A DNA stretch of 64,000 nucleotides from assembly GCF_018320785.1 (NCBI RefSeq), contig NC_054871.1, positions 18,100,339 to 18,164,338 of the forward strand. The letters are read 5' to 3'. The notes beneath the pieces are model-generated. The model had not been told where the DNA came from and ran no database searches. It saw only the letters and a list, made by a program, of their open reading frames with translations. Made by a program: the position numbers and the translations under genes. Source of the DNA: Cheilinus undulatus. Lineage: Eukaryota; Chordata; Actinopteri; Labriformes; Labridae. Numbering within the stretch: the first letter of the stretch is position 1; the number at the start of each line of letters is the position of its first letter. This document shows, in pieces, positions 40,983 through 54,434 of the stretch.

Positions 40983-43900
40983 CTACTCCTTGGTTTTCAT
41001 GTTGCTGAGTTGGTCGCTGATTTCATCAAAGTAGTCATCAGTGACACAAAGCATCTGGTAGACAGCACTGAGCAGCAGGATGTCGCAGTTCAGGTCCAGC
41101 TCTAACTCCTGGCTGTAGTTCTTCACTGGGATGACGCAGGACAATGGCAGACCGAGACGAGTGCTGGCCTCCTGCATCTGGATCATGAAACATTCACATG
41201 ACAAAAGCTGATACTTTTCTCTGAAGACTACACAGACATTTGCCAAATTTTGTGAAATCATAGACAAATGTGTTTAACTTGCGTTTAGTTTGGCCTTCTA
41301 CGTCTTATTGGTTAAAGAGTAAGAAACCCCTAGACCATTCAGCTGGAAATCTAAGTATGTGGGTGTTTAGTGCTGCTGTTGATCAATTCTGGTTCAAATC
41401 TGAACATCTGCTACATTTTAATATTCTTCATATTGCCTCTTCAATTTTTCAATTTGCAGAGCTGGAAGCAGGTGACGTATGTGGTGCCAGCTTTCTCTTG
41501 AGCAGAATGACCACAAGGAACATTTTTGTAAATAGTTCATGGCTTTCCATGAAATGTGGCGATTACTAAGTGGAGTAACTGGGCTATTTGTTAAATGTGA
41601 AAGGGGAGCAATGTCTACCATTCTACTGCTCCTCCATATCCTCTGATGCAGCCCACAGGACTCTGGAGGACAGATGTCCTCTTCTTCAAAAGATGTTTCT
41701 GTCAATGAAAGCTGGCCAAACACTACAAGACAATCATGCCGATTTTGGGCCATGTTGCCTCCTTGTAATCAAAGCCAGTAAAGGTGTGAGAGCAAAAATT
41801 CAAGGTATTTCATGGGGTATTTCAAGTGTAGTTTGTTCCTGTTTGGTCAGTGGGTGTCGCTGCATGACTTCAGGTTAGTTATAAATACTAAGGACTGTAT
41901 GTCTGGGTCAAGTGAGTGATCCCAGAGGGACAAGGTTTTTTGAATGCAAAAGCACATGCTGTATTTCAATTTTAGTTGGAAGTTTATGTTGTTGTTTTGG
42001 TATGTTATGGTTGTTGTTTATGCCATCGCCTTGGAAGATTCATAAAATGAACTTCAATAATTGCAGCAATGACACAGACACACCCTCAGGTAAAGATGTT
42101 TGCAACCAATAGCCTAGATCCGTCAGCCAAGTCACCCCAGGATCATACAGCTCAGTAGCTCAGTAGTCGATTGATCTCCTTTTATTGGGTGAGATTTTTC
42201 TGTGGTGTGCTGTAATAAGAGGGACCTTTCCCATTCTAATCTGCTTGAGGACAATTGGAGCTGCACTGACCTGAGATCTTAAATATTAAACGTTCATTTT
42301 TTACAATCAAAAATCCTGCTGTGTGTGGGTACACCTCGGACAGCTAAGCACTCACACTGTCCATTGTCTTGTGGAACAGAACAATAACCAATCAGCAAGC
42401 TGATAGGAGGAAGCAAAACAAACAGCCAGGGGAATGATAGTAAACATGAAACAAAAAATTAAATGTCAGAAACGGAGGAGCAACTTGTTGATTTGTGGCA
42501 AAACACAAGTGTTTATACATGTTCTATAAAACATACCATGATCTAACTGAAAAACAGAGGAGCTGGACTGAAACTGCTACCATCTGGATGTAACAGGTAG
42601 ATAACAGCTTGCAACATTTAGCTTCTTTACTCAGAAATGTGTTTGACCACACAAGATTTCAATTTCTGAGAGTAGAGACTCTGATTGTTGGTGATCTGGT
42701 CTTGTGGTCTGTGTTGCTCATCTCAGTCCACACCACACACACAGGGTCAAATCTGTCATTATACTGTATGTTGTCATGTGTAGGGTCTGGCATTGTCACA
42801 ATTGGTAACAGGCTGTTTCAATGCTGCTTCTCAAGTAGAAGCGTATTGCTAATCACCTAGCATGTACTGCCAAGATAGACAGTATGGTGTGGACAGCACC
42901 AAGGAGTGAGGGTGTGTTTCATCTGCCCCATCCCAGCCCTTTCCATGTTGATAAACTGAAATTCAAAAGCCATTTTTTAAATTCTTTGAAACAACTTCTC
43001 AAGAATATTCAGGTCAATAAATGATAAATGCTGAAAACATTTGTTTGATGACACTGCCATCCTACTGATGTGAATCTTAAGCTTTACAATATGCGCAAGA
43101 CATTGAGACTGATCTACAACTCTAGGCCTTAAAGTGTACACTTATCCTTCTTATTATTGTGTCTATATTCAGTGATTGCTGGTTTTGTCATTGTGTTGCT
43201 GCAACACTCAAAGTCTCCCCCTTGGAATCAATAAAGCATTGTCTTGTCTTATCTTCAGTGGTGGGTAGAGCACACAGAAACAGTACTTTAGTAAAAGTAC
43301 TGTTACTTAATAATAATTACTCAAGTAGAAGTGAAAGTACTTGTAAAAACAGTACTCGAGTAAAAGTAAATAAGTACCCTCTTTTAAGACTACTCAAGTT
43401 GTGAGTAACTTTATTTTGTGCAATTAATAAAATGAAAAATTCAATATAATGAGAAAAAACAGACTCTCATTGTAGTTATCTTATTTCTACATGATGATTT
43501 TAATCTCACATGAATTTTTACCTTGCAGTTCTTACTTTTTAATCACATTGTATTTATTTTATCATGTGTTAATGATTTTTGGCTCATATGTATGAAATCA
43601 ATCTTATGAACTGGCCTCATTTCTGACTTTTTGCCCTTTTTTATCTAATTTTTACTTTTTGGCTCCAATTTATAAATTTTTATCCTGATTATCATATCAG
43701 AGTGGCATATCAGAGATATATATGATCACCTACAACGTAACGTGGCAAAGTTGCATAGGTGGTTGGACACGTGACATCATTTATCACTGACACTGCTGCG
43801 TCTTTGCAGTCTGCAAGTTAAAACAGAGTTTTGAACTTCTACGTTTAGCTAACCATCAATGCAGTCGTTATCTTGTTTATCTTTCTTACCATAACGTGCT

Positions 43901-46900
43901 TTCTTAGATTTGACGTGCTATATTTGAAGCTTGAGATTTCCACAGTTTTAGGTAGACAGAGTGGGCAGCGCATTATGTGGCTGTTGTTCCCTTTGAAAGC
44001 CAAAGAGTCCTGTTGTTGAGCCAGGGATAAACATGCTCCTCTGAAGGCGACGCAGGTATTACACCTTCAGCCATTATCTCCAGCTGTTGATAGTTAAGAG
44101 GGAGGGATCACTCCTCTGTTTACTCTGTGGTGCTGAGGATTTTACCTCATGCTGCTGTGAGAGCTCAGCTGAGTGTAGAAAATACTTAATGAAAATAAAT
44201 TATAGACAAAAGTAGCAACCAGTGCATGCCCAATGTAATGGAGTAAAAGTAAAGTTTTTTCATCAGAAATGTAACGGAGTAGGAGTAAAAAGTACTCTGC
44301 TCAGTAACTACTCTCAGAAGTAGGATTTTCAAAAAACTACTCAAGTAAATGTAACAGAGTAACTAACGCGATACTACCCACCTCTGCTTATCTTATTTTA
44401 AAGTTAAATTCAGGACTAAAAACGGATACAATTTTTCATCATATAAATATATGAAGTAAATCAAATTGTCTTTTCAAGTAATGACAGAATGGTTATTCTT
44501 TAAGTATTTTTCCTCTTTAAAAAAAAAAGCTCACCATCTGCTTGACGTAGTAACTCTGGTAAATGTTTCTCACATCCTCTTCCACCAAAGGACAGGCCTC
44601 GTCTACTTTAGTGAGCAGTGCCAGCTGAGGAACTCCTGGAAAACAGAGCGGGATGAACATTTTACTGTAGACTCTTTGTGTCAGGTTGAAAATATTTAAA
44701 AAGTTGGAGGCTGTTTAAAGGTGTACATGTGAGAAAGAAGGCTGTAAGTTCAGAATCTTGCAAAATAGGCAATACACAAAGATTAACCCACTGCAAAAAG
44801 CAGAATAAACTGCATCAAAGCAAAAAAAAAAGAAATGAAAATACATAACTTAGAAAAAAAAGAACTTCAAGGTTGTGTTTGTGCCCGTGGTGTACAAAGC
44901 TCTTTTATCTTCATTGACTTTCTTCTTTCCAGGTGTATGTCATGCTTTTACTACAAAAATATCCCATCACACCATCTTTCAATGTTGAAATGTTGATCTT
45001 GTTTAACACTGGTCCCATGGCAGTAATTTAGCAAGTAAAATTATTTAAAAAAACATGTCTCCTTTCTCCATTCTAGTTCATTCAGCTTCATCTGTTTGAA
45101 TAATTTACTCATCAAATATGGTCTTAAATTAGAAATAAAAGTTGTACAAGTTTCAAAGGTTATAAAGTTGTCTTTTAGTGAGTCCATGTTGCTGCACTAT
45201 TGTGGCTCCAGCAGCGCCAGTCATTTAAAGGTCAAAGATTCTGAATAAACAGGATACTTACAAAAAGGATTAACGCTCAGTGAAGAAATCTCTGACCCAT
45301 TACTATTTGCTTCCACAAGTCAACCGTGCAGACCGATAGGTAGCAAGAAACCAGCACTTCACCAGGGGTGTCAAGTGGAAAACCCCCTTCATCAGACATC
45401 ATTATCTTACCTACCTTACCACATGGCCCACAGCCTAAACAGCAATGCCACCTTCATCAGATCCAGGATCTGTACATGCAAGCTCAAGGTAGTGACAATG
45501 CTGATACCACCTTCCCTGACACAACTCATGATTACAACTCCAGAAAGACAACTATACTTGGTACAAACATTACACAAAAGAGAAATGGGAAAGACTGGAA
45601 GAGAGAGAGAAAGATTAGCAATAGGGTGGGGGAGGCAGAGCTCAGGGTGTGGTGCCTTGACGTGGGCTAACTCACACCCCCGCCTGGTGTGGCTTGGCAC
45701 TCTACCTCCCCCTAATCCCTCATAAAAATGAAGGAAGAGAGAAAAGAACCAATTATGAGAAACTAAATACGGGAGTTGCAGGGTTTGGTCAAGCTTTATT
45801 TTTTCCCAGCTGGCATTATTCCTACTTATCCAAAGCCACTATGTCCCACTTCTACTGGACGAGTCCTAACTTTCCCTCCTCGCTTTGCCCCTAAATCTGG
45901 ATATCTTAGCTTTTTACTTTCATAAGCTTCCTTCACAGAATTCTCAGATTGAACTGTCAATTCTATAAAATATACTATACACTAACTAGCAGACCACAGC
46001 ACAAAAATATGGTTATGAGAATCCTCTAGACTACTGCCATATACCTGTACTTTTCAAATTACATATCTCTTCTACAAGTACTGGACAATTCTGAATCATC
46101 AGGTCTTAAGCTAACCTTGCAAAGCAGATGGATTTGCCTGTTTTCGTGTTTCTCACTGGTGAATTCAGCGAAGCTCCCGTCTGAAACGTTTGGGCCCGGT
46201 TAGAAAGTGACAGGACCAATCAGCGATGAGGGGCAGTACTTTCAGGCGTGGCGGAGTCGTGACGTAAGCAATAACAACATTTCTTCATTAAAAGAAGAAC
46301 AAAGGACAGCATTGAGTTTTTTTTTTTTTTTTTCAAAAATGACAGAAGTCGTGTACTGACATGTCTACAGTTGCCATGGTTTGCGTTATGCAGTTCCATG
46401 TGGAGTTCTATGTATGAGGGTGCAGCTTGGTAGTGGCTACCAAGCTGTACGTCACATGTTTTGTTGCTTGGATTGGCCTGCAAAGATGTGACCGACAGAA
46501 CGTTCATCCAATCACCAATCAAAGGCTCTGCCCTTTCCCAAATGCTGTCTATGAGTGGTTTACCAGATGGATGTGTGAAACAAATCCATCTGGCGTGTCA
46601 GGTTAGTCTTAAGCGTTGTTTAACATAAAATCTAAAAAATGAGAAAAACTTATATGTTCTTAATAACAACTCTGTAAACAATGGACACTTTCTTAACTTT
46701 TCCTCGAGTGATAGACTAAGAAATTAGTAGTTTTGAAAGTATTTATTTCTTTAAAAACCAAGAGACTACTGAGCCTGCATTAGAGAAATTATCAAGAGTA
46801 ATGCTCATACTAACCAATAAGAATACAGATACTGAAAGAAAATGATCCATCCATATATAATAGTCCCATTCAGGTTCATGAAACAGAAAATGATGGTTAA

Positions 46901-49763
46901 TATAATGCACAAAATTTAAAAGCATCTGCTCCTTATTCTGTGACCAAGTGGAATGTTTTGTTCACTATTATAACATGGAGCAAGTAAGTTAGACATATTT
47001 TCATTGTAAGGGCACAAACAACAATGTCCTCATTATAACAGAATGGGACTTACCAAATGAGTTGATCTTTCTGCGTATCCAATTCATCTTCTCCTCCAGC
47101 TTTGAGGGCATGATGGAGACTTTGCAAGCATCAACGACATAAGCCACACAGTGGATCTTGTCCTTGAGCTCTGGAGATGCACAATACCCTTTGGTGTCCC
47201 AACTCAGAGTTACAGAGGGGTTAAACTGTGGAACAAACAGTAAAGAGAAAAATAAAGGTTGGAGCAAGTTTGATTAAACTGAGGCCAGATCAGTGAGTCA
47301 TGGATTAAATATTTGGCTAAATGTGACAAACAGCTGTACCTCATAGCGATCTGGCAGATGGCCTTTGAGAATGCTGATGATGTCACCTATATTAAGCCCC
47401 GCCCCTGTGTTTTCCTCAAGCCCCATGGTATCGCACAAGGTGATTGGCAGAGGCTTTCCTTGACGTCCATCTTTCAAAGAGTAAGTGCGAAACTGTGGAA
47501 CAAACCAATAAGGGAACAAATTTTACCAAGAAGACAGGGAAGAGCTCTATTTAGGAGGGGTTGAAAGGCTGATTATAACCTGTGTGGTTAGGCTGGTGGT
47601 CAGACATCCAGCCATGGCCTGGTTGGTGACACGGCCTTTGAATACAGAGCTGATAGAATTAAAGAAGCTCGACTTTCCAGCTCCGACTGGCCCAATGAGT
47701 AGCACACGAACACTGGCCACTGAGGGATTCAACAGTTCGTAGGTCCTTATCTTATCCATCAGCTCTGCTTTCGTCCTGCACAATAAAAAAAACTGTGATA
47801 TATAATATACATTAACACTGTGTACATACACCAAATCCATGAAATTCTAATAGCAGAGGCTGAGCATAATATGCCCTGCCAAGTGCCAACAGGACATGCA
47901 CGCCTTTGGGTATACCCAGAGTTCCAGCAAGCTCTGGGTATAACTCTGGGTATTACACCTGATCTCAGAATCCCCAACTTGCTTAGTCTGCCGCCATTAT
48001 GACGTGACCCTGGTTTAGCAGAGAAAAAAAAGTACTGCTGTTTCATAGTTTGCATGTAAATAGTACAAACAATCCATCTCACTCAGACTTCCAGATGACA
48101 GTTCTCCATGGCCTCTCCATTTCAGTCGTTTCTGTTAAAAAGCACAAAATACATTTATAAATACAAAATCTGGTATACCATCTTAATATATTTATTTTTT
48201 TCCTCGATAAATGGGTCTTTTTTCCGATATAAACAAGTCTATTTTTTATAACTACTTCAGCCTGAAAAGATATAGATCAAATATTAATTATTAATTTGGG
48301 GCTTTAACCCTCTAAAGGTCAGTATTTTTGCACACTTATCATTTCAGTAGCAGGGCACCCTTGCATAAAACAGGACAAAGTGGGAAATTTTTATATCCTT
48401 ACATAAAGGAATGCATTATTTTATGTTAAGATAAATCTGGGATCAAAAATGGCATTTTCAATTGTTTTTCATGGGACATTTCTTGTCATTAGGGGAAAAA
48501 ATGTCAGTTTTTGTGTAGCTTAGTCATTTTAGGCTAATTCAAGGAAATGAGATGACAATTCTAAACATTTTCCAAAATGAATATTCTATGGCAAATTTAC
48601 ACTTTAGTCATTTAACACAGCCAGAATGGCTTCAAGAACTTTCAATAAGCTTTGAAAATGTTGAAATAAGGTGACTTTTTCCTGTGTTGCCTTTTGAGGC
48701 TGCAGACACTGACTGTTAGTGAAAGGGAACATTATTCACATAGTAAAATAAATCTGTAAAGGCAGCCTATTCAGTGTTTCCCATACATACGTACTTGGGT
48801 GAACCTGACAGCTTTATCTTTCAACACATATTTTTCTCTTTCTTTTTCAAATTAAACACAGCTCACCTGCTATAATCATGAACTAATGAATTAAACATTT
48901 CAAAATAAGTGGTGTTATGTAGGATTCTTTATACAACATATTGCCGATGAATACTATCAAAAGAGCAGAAACACAAGATCCAGGTACAGAATGAGGCGGG
49001 GTGGGACGGCTGTTCTTACAGCCCAAGTACAGTGTCATTCAATGGAAACACAGCTATAACTACTTTTTACATAGGATTTCAATACAGTTTCGGTTGCTGA
49101 GAGAAAATCGAGTACAAAACTACAATTTTCTCTTTCAGTCATCAAACTTCATTATCAGCTTTCAGTATAATAAGGTGCTGGTGATATCAGACAGCAACAA
49201 CATACCACAACCTCTTTTCTTTTCTGTGGCTTTAGCTTTAACAGATTCCAAACCAAAAACACACATTATATAGTAACTTTTGTAAACTCACCTTCAACTT
49301 GATAAACTTCGAACTCAGTCAGTTTGAGGTCATCGCCATGCATTTCTGCAGCACTGAAGTTGTAAAACTGGCTTCGATTGCTAGCAACCACAGGTTGGCT
49401 TTCATTGATAAAAACCAATGCATCTCCAAAATTTGGTCCAGAGTTACCCATCATTCTCACTGCATAAGCAGGATGTATGACTGGATATTTAATAAGCCTT
49501 TTTATACCAAATGTGAAAACAAAGGCCTGGTCATCAGACATGTACTTTCCAGACTGGCTGAATGGTTGTTTTGTGTAGCCTCCAAAAATGTAACCTGAGG
49601 CATTATAGCCCACGGAGACTGTGGGACAGCGGGTGTCACATCGTTGGTGAAAGGCTTCCCCAGTGAAACCATGGATGCTGGCCTTGTACAGCAGCTGCAG
49701 TCTGACTCTTCCAAAGCAGGAGCAGATTTTCTTCTGTTGGTTTCTGGTAAGTCTAGGGTTCAT
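40983..49763 (-). CDS. IFI44-like gene B: TLDc plus GTPase-like protein, 445 aa
   Basis: Coding exons on the minus strand are 49763-49292, 48131-48083, 47775-47580, 47492-47340, 47225-47054, 44635-44535 and 41177-40983. Exon 2 begins at 49821 and the likely first exon ends at 53636. The upstream in-frame Met at 49862 lies before the exon 2 acceptor and is not used; [14 protein letters not shown] is the start. The P-loop is GPVGAGKS, then DTMG and TKVD. The exon at 47225-47054 is the most divergent ([20 protein letters not shown]). The ATTAAA hexamer seen in A, C and D after the stop is absent, so its polyadenylation site may differ. The reading frame is intact. As for the other copies, an interferon-inducible cytosolic protein is inferred. 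Confidence 0.9.
43256..44386. mobile_element. Non-autonomous hAT-like DNA transposon (gene B last intron)
   Basis: Left end CAGTGGTGGGTAG and right end CTACCCACCTCTG, with the 8-bp duplication CTTATCTT at 43248-43255 and 44387-44394. It is the paralogue of 8216-9364 and about 18 bp shorter, mainly from a small loss around 43720. Confidence 0.85.
44640..46110. other. Intron of gene B without a recognised element
   Basis: Between the TKVD exon and the MITE at 46111 no exon or diagnostic transposon motif is seen. Around 45360-45760 the sequence is GC-richer with several overlapping short open frames in all directions, none with recognisable motifs. Confidence 0.4.
46111..46606. mobile_element. 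496-bp MITE-like element in gene B intron
   Basis: The left end reads CTAACCTTGCAAAGCAGATG then GATTTG. The right end read on the other strand is CTAACCTGACACGCCAGATG then GATTTG. The flanking direct repeat TCTTAAG occurs at 46104-46110 and 46607-46613, possibly 8 bp if a G is counted, which would suit hAT. A poly(T) run at about 46317-46333 lies inside. No transposase is present. Confidence 0.75.
47845..48025 (+). mobile_element. Retroelement 3' tail in intron 3 (gene B copy)
   Basis: TCTAATAGCAGAGGCTGAGC, ATGCCCTGCCAAGT and TGATCTCAGAATCCCC align in order with the tails in genes A, C and D. An internal stretch has been duplicated (CTCTGGGTAT repeats near 47930-47955). It is degenerate and non-coding. 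Confidence 0.55.
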
Positions 49764-49889
49764 GATGGACTGTAGGTCTGCTATGTCAAAGATGCTGAAG
49801 AAACCCTCAGTGTTTTGGTGTCTAAATAGAAGAAGACATTTAAACATTATAGAAATACACAATCTGTAAAATTTTGGAAATAAACATTA

Positions 49890-50155
49890 CAAAAACCTCA
49901 ATTCCCCTAAAACTGGGGTGTTGTGTAAAATATGAGTAGCAGAGCACATGCACTGGTGAAAAGGTCTATATTCAATTGAATACTGAAAAAGCATGACAGT
50001 AATGTTATGTTTAAACAATAAATTAAGAAACGATAATTTCTTATTTTTCAAGAAGTACACACACATTCTGAATTTGATGCCTACAACCCTCCAATCACTC
50101 TTTTCTGTTAATTTTCACATAACCAAAATGTCCCAACTTTTTCAGAATTGAGGAT
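49890..50155. repeat. Short transposon-derived repeat in gene B intron 1
   Basis: The ends CTCAATTCCCCTAAAACTGG (with GTTGTGTAAAAT following) and CCCAACTTTTTCAGAATTGA are inverted relative to each other. They resemble the AATTCC/GTTGGGA termini of a dispersed fish DNA element. A similar one is at 63655-63815 in gene A. Confidence 0.45.
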
Positions 50156-50402
50156 TGTAAATTACTAATTGAAAACTGTACTGTAAAGCTTCTGTATGTA
50201 CATGTGTGTATATTAGGGGCTGACCACTTATTGGTCTGCCTGATTACTGGAGCCAAGATTAAATAATTAAAGAGAGTGCTACTGTATCTCTGCTGTGATT
50301 TGTATCCTTTCCTCTTGCTCTCTTTTTCACCACAGACTGTAAAAATTATTGGACAATTAGTGATGTCAGTCATTTGGTTACTGAAGGGGGCTTTTATATA
50401 TA

Positions 50403-51486
50403 CACTCCTGATCAAAATCTTAAGACCAGTTGAAAAACTGCAAGAATTTGCATTTTGCGCAGTTGGATTTTAAGAAGGCTCTAAGTAGGGTTTCAAGATG
50501 CAAAAATGAGAAGAAATGGGAGTGAGACAAAAAAAATTTGAGTAAGCAATTTATTGAAAACAACAATAAAACTGAAAAAGGCTGTTCAACAGCAGATCAA
50601 AAGTTTAAGACCATAGCCTTTCAAAGCCAAAATCTACGCAAAATGTGGACTCAATGTCATTTTCTGTCAGGTATTCACACTGTAATTACCTCCTGATGGC
50701 AAAGGCAAAAAAGCTTTCTGTCTTTGAATGTGGTGGGATTGTTGAGCTGCATAAGCAAGGCCTCCTGCAACACGCCATCACTGCTGAGGTTGGCTGCAGT
50801 AAGACAGTCATTTTGAATTTCTTAAAAGATCCTAAGGGTTATGGAACAAAAAAGTCAAGAGGTAGACCCAAAAAAATTTCACCAGCACTGAGCCAGAGGA
50901 TCCGATTAGCTGTCCGTCAAGACACAGGACAATCCTCAACCCAAATTAAGGCCGTTACTGGTGCTGACTGCAGCCCAATAACCATCAGACGGCATCTGCG
51001 AGGGAAGGGCTTAAAAAAACTAAAAACGTCTTCAAAGGCCTCGTCTTCTTCAACGCCACAAAATTGCCTGTTTGGACTTTGCAAGGGAGTACCAAACATG
51101 GGACATTGAAAGGTGAAAGAAAGATTTATTCTCTGATGACAAAAAAATGTAGCCTTGACGGTCCTGATGGCTTCCAACGTCACTGGCATGACAAGGCACA
51201 GTGGAGGGGGCGCCATCATGGTCTGGGGTGCTTTTTCCGTCAATGGAACAATGGAGCTTCAGGTTGTGCAGGGGTGTCAAACGGCGACTGGCCATGTGGA
51301 GATGTTGCACCGGGCATCCCTCATGACTGAGGGCCCTCGTCTGTGTGGTAATGACTGGGTTTTTCATCAGGACAACACTGCAGTTCACAATGCTCGCCTG
51401 ACAAAGGACCTCTTCCAGGAGAATAACGTCACTCTTTTGGACCATCCTGCATGTTTCCCTGATCTAAATCCAACTGAGAACATTTG
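50403..51486 (+). mobile_element. Tc1-like transposon, 3'-truncated (gene B intron 1)
   Basis: A left end CTCCTGATCAAAATCTTAAG leads to a transposase. 50645-51109 contains the helix-turn-helix (KLSVFECGGIVELHKQG, SRGRPKKISPALSQRI). After a frameshift, 51155-51487 contains GGGAIMVWGAF, WVFHQDN and PDLNPTENI. Here the second Asp and the Glu are spaced as in DD34E. The first catalytic region (near 51120-51180) is out of frame. After PTENI the sequence leaves the element, so the C-terminus and right terminal repeat are lost. Confidence 0.88.
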
Positions 51487-52169
51487 ACCTGAAGTCAGAC
51501 AGGAAGTGGATTTAACTCTACTATTAAACATCCAATTTCATTGAAATTTCATGCATATGATTGGGGTATGCTCCTCTACATGGTGGAAGGTTTATTTGAG
51601 TGTTTTGCTCTAGAGCCCCCTACTGGCAACAGTAAAGGACACCTGTTCTTTTAAACATCCATTTCCCTTCAAATTTTACATGTATGATCAAGGTCTGCCC
51701 TTTTGTACATTTAAATGTTTACTTTATGGTTTTGCTGCAGTGGCACCAAATGTACCATGCCAGTAGCACCTCTTACATCATGTGTCCTATTGTCACTGAA
51801 TGTTACATGATAATTGTCCTGCCCTGATCCCATCTACTTATCAGCAGCTTCCTTTGTCACACCTTTACCTACTGTTGAGGGACAGTACTACCTCATAAGC
51901 AAAGTGCAGTTTTTTTTTCTACGTAAGTACACTCAAAACAGAATCTACATGGCCTCTCTGCCGTGCTGCAGCACAATGCATAGGTTTGCTAACACCCCAC
52001 TATTACCACACACATGGGCGGTTGCGCCACACCCTGATGTGCGTCAGGGTGCGAGGGCCCTCTAGTGCTGCATGCATCCCTAGTTCAATGTTGTAATTTA
52101 AACCAAAACAGATTAATTTTAAAAGTGTACCCACAAAGGCACAAACTATTCTGACAAAAATCTTTAAGT

Positions 52170-52935
52170 GCCACAAAAACTCCTTTCACTGCTATGCAGA
52201 TGACACACAGATATACCTATCTCTGAGACCTGAGGATCCTAGAAGCCTAACTGCTGTCAAAGACTGTTTAAGCAAGATCAGCTGCTTGATGGCTCAAATT
52301 ACATTCAACTCCGAATCGGAAACAATACCTTTAATGCTCAAAATTCCCCCACCTCAGCCTTGGCTCTCTGTTTGATAATATCAGACCCTCAACCAGAAAC
52401 CTATGAGTGGTGTTTAACTAAGACCTCACCTTAACTATCCACATCAATAAAGTTGTCCAGTCATGCAGTTCTCTCACTTCCAAACAATTACAAAAATAAA
52501 AACAATCTGGTCTGACCTTTAGAAAGTTATCCATACCCTTACCTTCTCTAAACCTGATTACTGCAACGTACACCTCCCTGGCATCAATCAAAAATCACTC
52601 TTTGCATCCAGCTAGCAGAATGCACTAGCTAGGATTCTAACTGGTTTAAACAGAAAACATAACATCACCCCAATTTCAGCTTCTTTACACTGGCTCCCTG
52701 TAAGTTTTAGAATTGATTTTAATACTTTACTGATCACTTTTAAAACCTTGGCTCCTAGCTTCCTGATAGAAGCCAGCCCACAGCCTCAGATCCACAGTCG
52801 AGGCTTAAAATCACAGTTAAACGACTGTTTTTCATCAAGGCCCCTTAACTTTGGAACAAAGGAGGCATGCGGAATGACTCACTTCTTAAAATGTGTGCTT
52901 TATATTTCCATTTTTCTAATTTTTTCATTTTAGTG
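52170..52935 (+). mobile_element. L2-like LINE reverse transcriptase fragment
   Basis: The same fragment as 9755-10300 (CYADDTQIYLSL, DYCNVHLPGINQKSL), but continuing into LHWLPV-like, then FNTLLITFKTLAPSF-like and LNFGTKEA remnants that the left copy lacks. It lies upstream of exon 2 in gene B intron 1, past the Tc1 insertion. The stretch 51490-52165 holds only unclassified repeat sequence. Confidence 0.7.
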
Positions 52936-53635
52936 CTTTCACTGTTCCCCTTTCTACCCAGACTGGGACCCATGTTTGAGTTGGCACAACTTTGACAGGC
53001 ACAAATCTAGAGTTCACTTTAAGTACTTTTCATTAGTGTCTTTTCTTAATTTTATATGACTTTTTATGCGTGTTTAGTTATGTAAACCATATATATTTTC
53101 CACTAACTTTAATTCTTGCTAAGTACAGGCTAATTAGAAATCTTTATTGGTACAGACTCTCGAATTCCTTCATTATTCACTTGATTTACTTGTTTTAGTC
53201 GAACAATCTTTTGGTCCTACTGACTGTATTTCTGTTATCGAAACAGCCAGTTCTGAAGGTCGTAATATTTAACTCATTGAGTACTACGCCCTGATTGTCG
53301 TTCATTGCTGTCGTGAGTAGTAGCAATAACTAGCAGTTTGTATTCAGAAGAATGCCCATAAAAAACTCATAAACAACATAAGCAGGGTCCTAGACCTCCT
53401 GAATCTGCGGTCTTGAAACTGCTGCCTGTGAGCCTGTTGGTATCTGCTCCTGGCTCTCCTATCTGTTGAACTTACCCGAACACTTTCAAGGGAAACGGCC
53501 AGCGTGTACACAAATCGAGCCTGGAAAAGAACCAGTGACAGAAGAAGCAAAAGCTTTAAACTGAACTCCCCAGCCCCTGCTAACCGACACATTCAAAGTA
53601 CAGAGCAGCTATTAAAGAAACGACTCAGGCCTTAC

Positions 53636-53724
53636 CTTTAACCGCCCAATGACTGAACCAGGAAACGACGGCTGGCAGAGAGATGCATGCTCATTAGCTG
53701 TTTGGGAGAAATGAAACTGAAACT
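53636..53724 (-). promoter_or_regulatory. Candidate promoter and 5' UTR exon of gene B
   Basis: GAAATGAAACTGAAACT at 53708-53724 is a strong ISRE-type tandem GAAA motif. Exon 1 ends at 53636 (AAAG then GTAAGG) and would splice to 49821. GGCTGGCAGAGAGATGCATG just downstream of the motif is shared with the gene C and orphan promoters. The open frame starting near 53592 is within intron 1 and has no known motif. Confidence 0.68.
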
Positions 53725-54188
53725 CATCATCACTTACACTAAGTTTTGCTTTATTAAATAATAGAGCAACGTCAAGTGTTTGCAAATCGCAATGTTAAAG
53801 TCTCCTTTGTTATAAATATATGACATATAACATCTTTTCACCAATCTTATCTTACATAGTCACTGAAATGAAAAAGAAATGAGGATAATATTTCTTCAAA
53901 CACTTTTTATTCAAACACATGATTGTCATCGGGAAAGCAAGAGAATATCCATCTTTATTTTGTTAGATGTAAATGTTTTTAAAGATCTACGTCCACGATT
54001 TCACCAAGATTTAAGGCTTGATTAGTAGATTTAGTTTCACAGAGTAAACACAGACTTAGTGTTTACTCTTTGAAAATGCCACCTGATACAGAGACAGCAT
54101 ATTTATGACTGACCTGTTTAGATTACTTGCAAATAAATCCTGTCTAAAGTGCAGCTAATTAAGCCATACTCTGGGTGAGGGTGTGTGG

Positions 54189-54220
<32 letters not shown>

Positions 54221-54225
54221 TATAT
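54189..54225. repeat. Poly(A)-(TA)n microsatellite
   Basis: About 15 A then 11 TA units; shorter counterpart of 10707-10775. Confidence 0.95.
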
Positions 54226-54434
54226 GAACATCCAAGAAATCATGTCTGGCCCTCGGCTTTCTATCCTTGAAAAATGTTGGCCCCCAGGAAAAACTAATTG
54301 CGGACATCGATTGTACAGTATCTGTCTGATCTGCAATAATAAATCTAATTTTTTTCTTTATTTGATGCATTTCTGTGTTTATTTGAACAGAAGAGCAAAA
54401 GGAATCACTTAGGTTGTCATAATGTTTGATACTT

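Noticed and set aside
49763-49862. Upstream Met extending gene B's TLDc frame by 33 residues
   Set aside because: The extension crosses the exon 2 acceptor at 49822; the part before it is intron. MNPRLT is the conserved start in A, B and D (MNSRLT in C).
53344-53592. Frame starting MCRLAGAGEFSLKLLLLLSL, resembling a signal peptide
   Set aside because: It sits in gene B intron 1 just after the 5' UTR exon, has no acceptor or downstream exon in frame, and no counterpart in the other copies.
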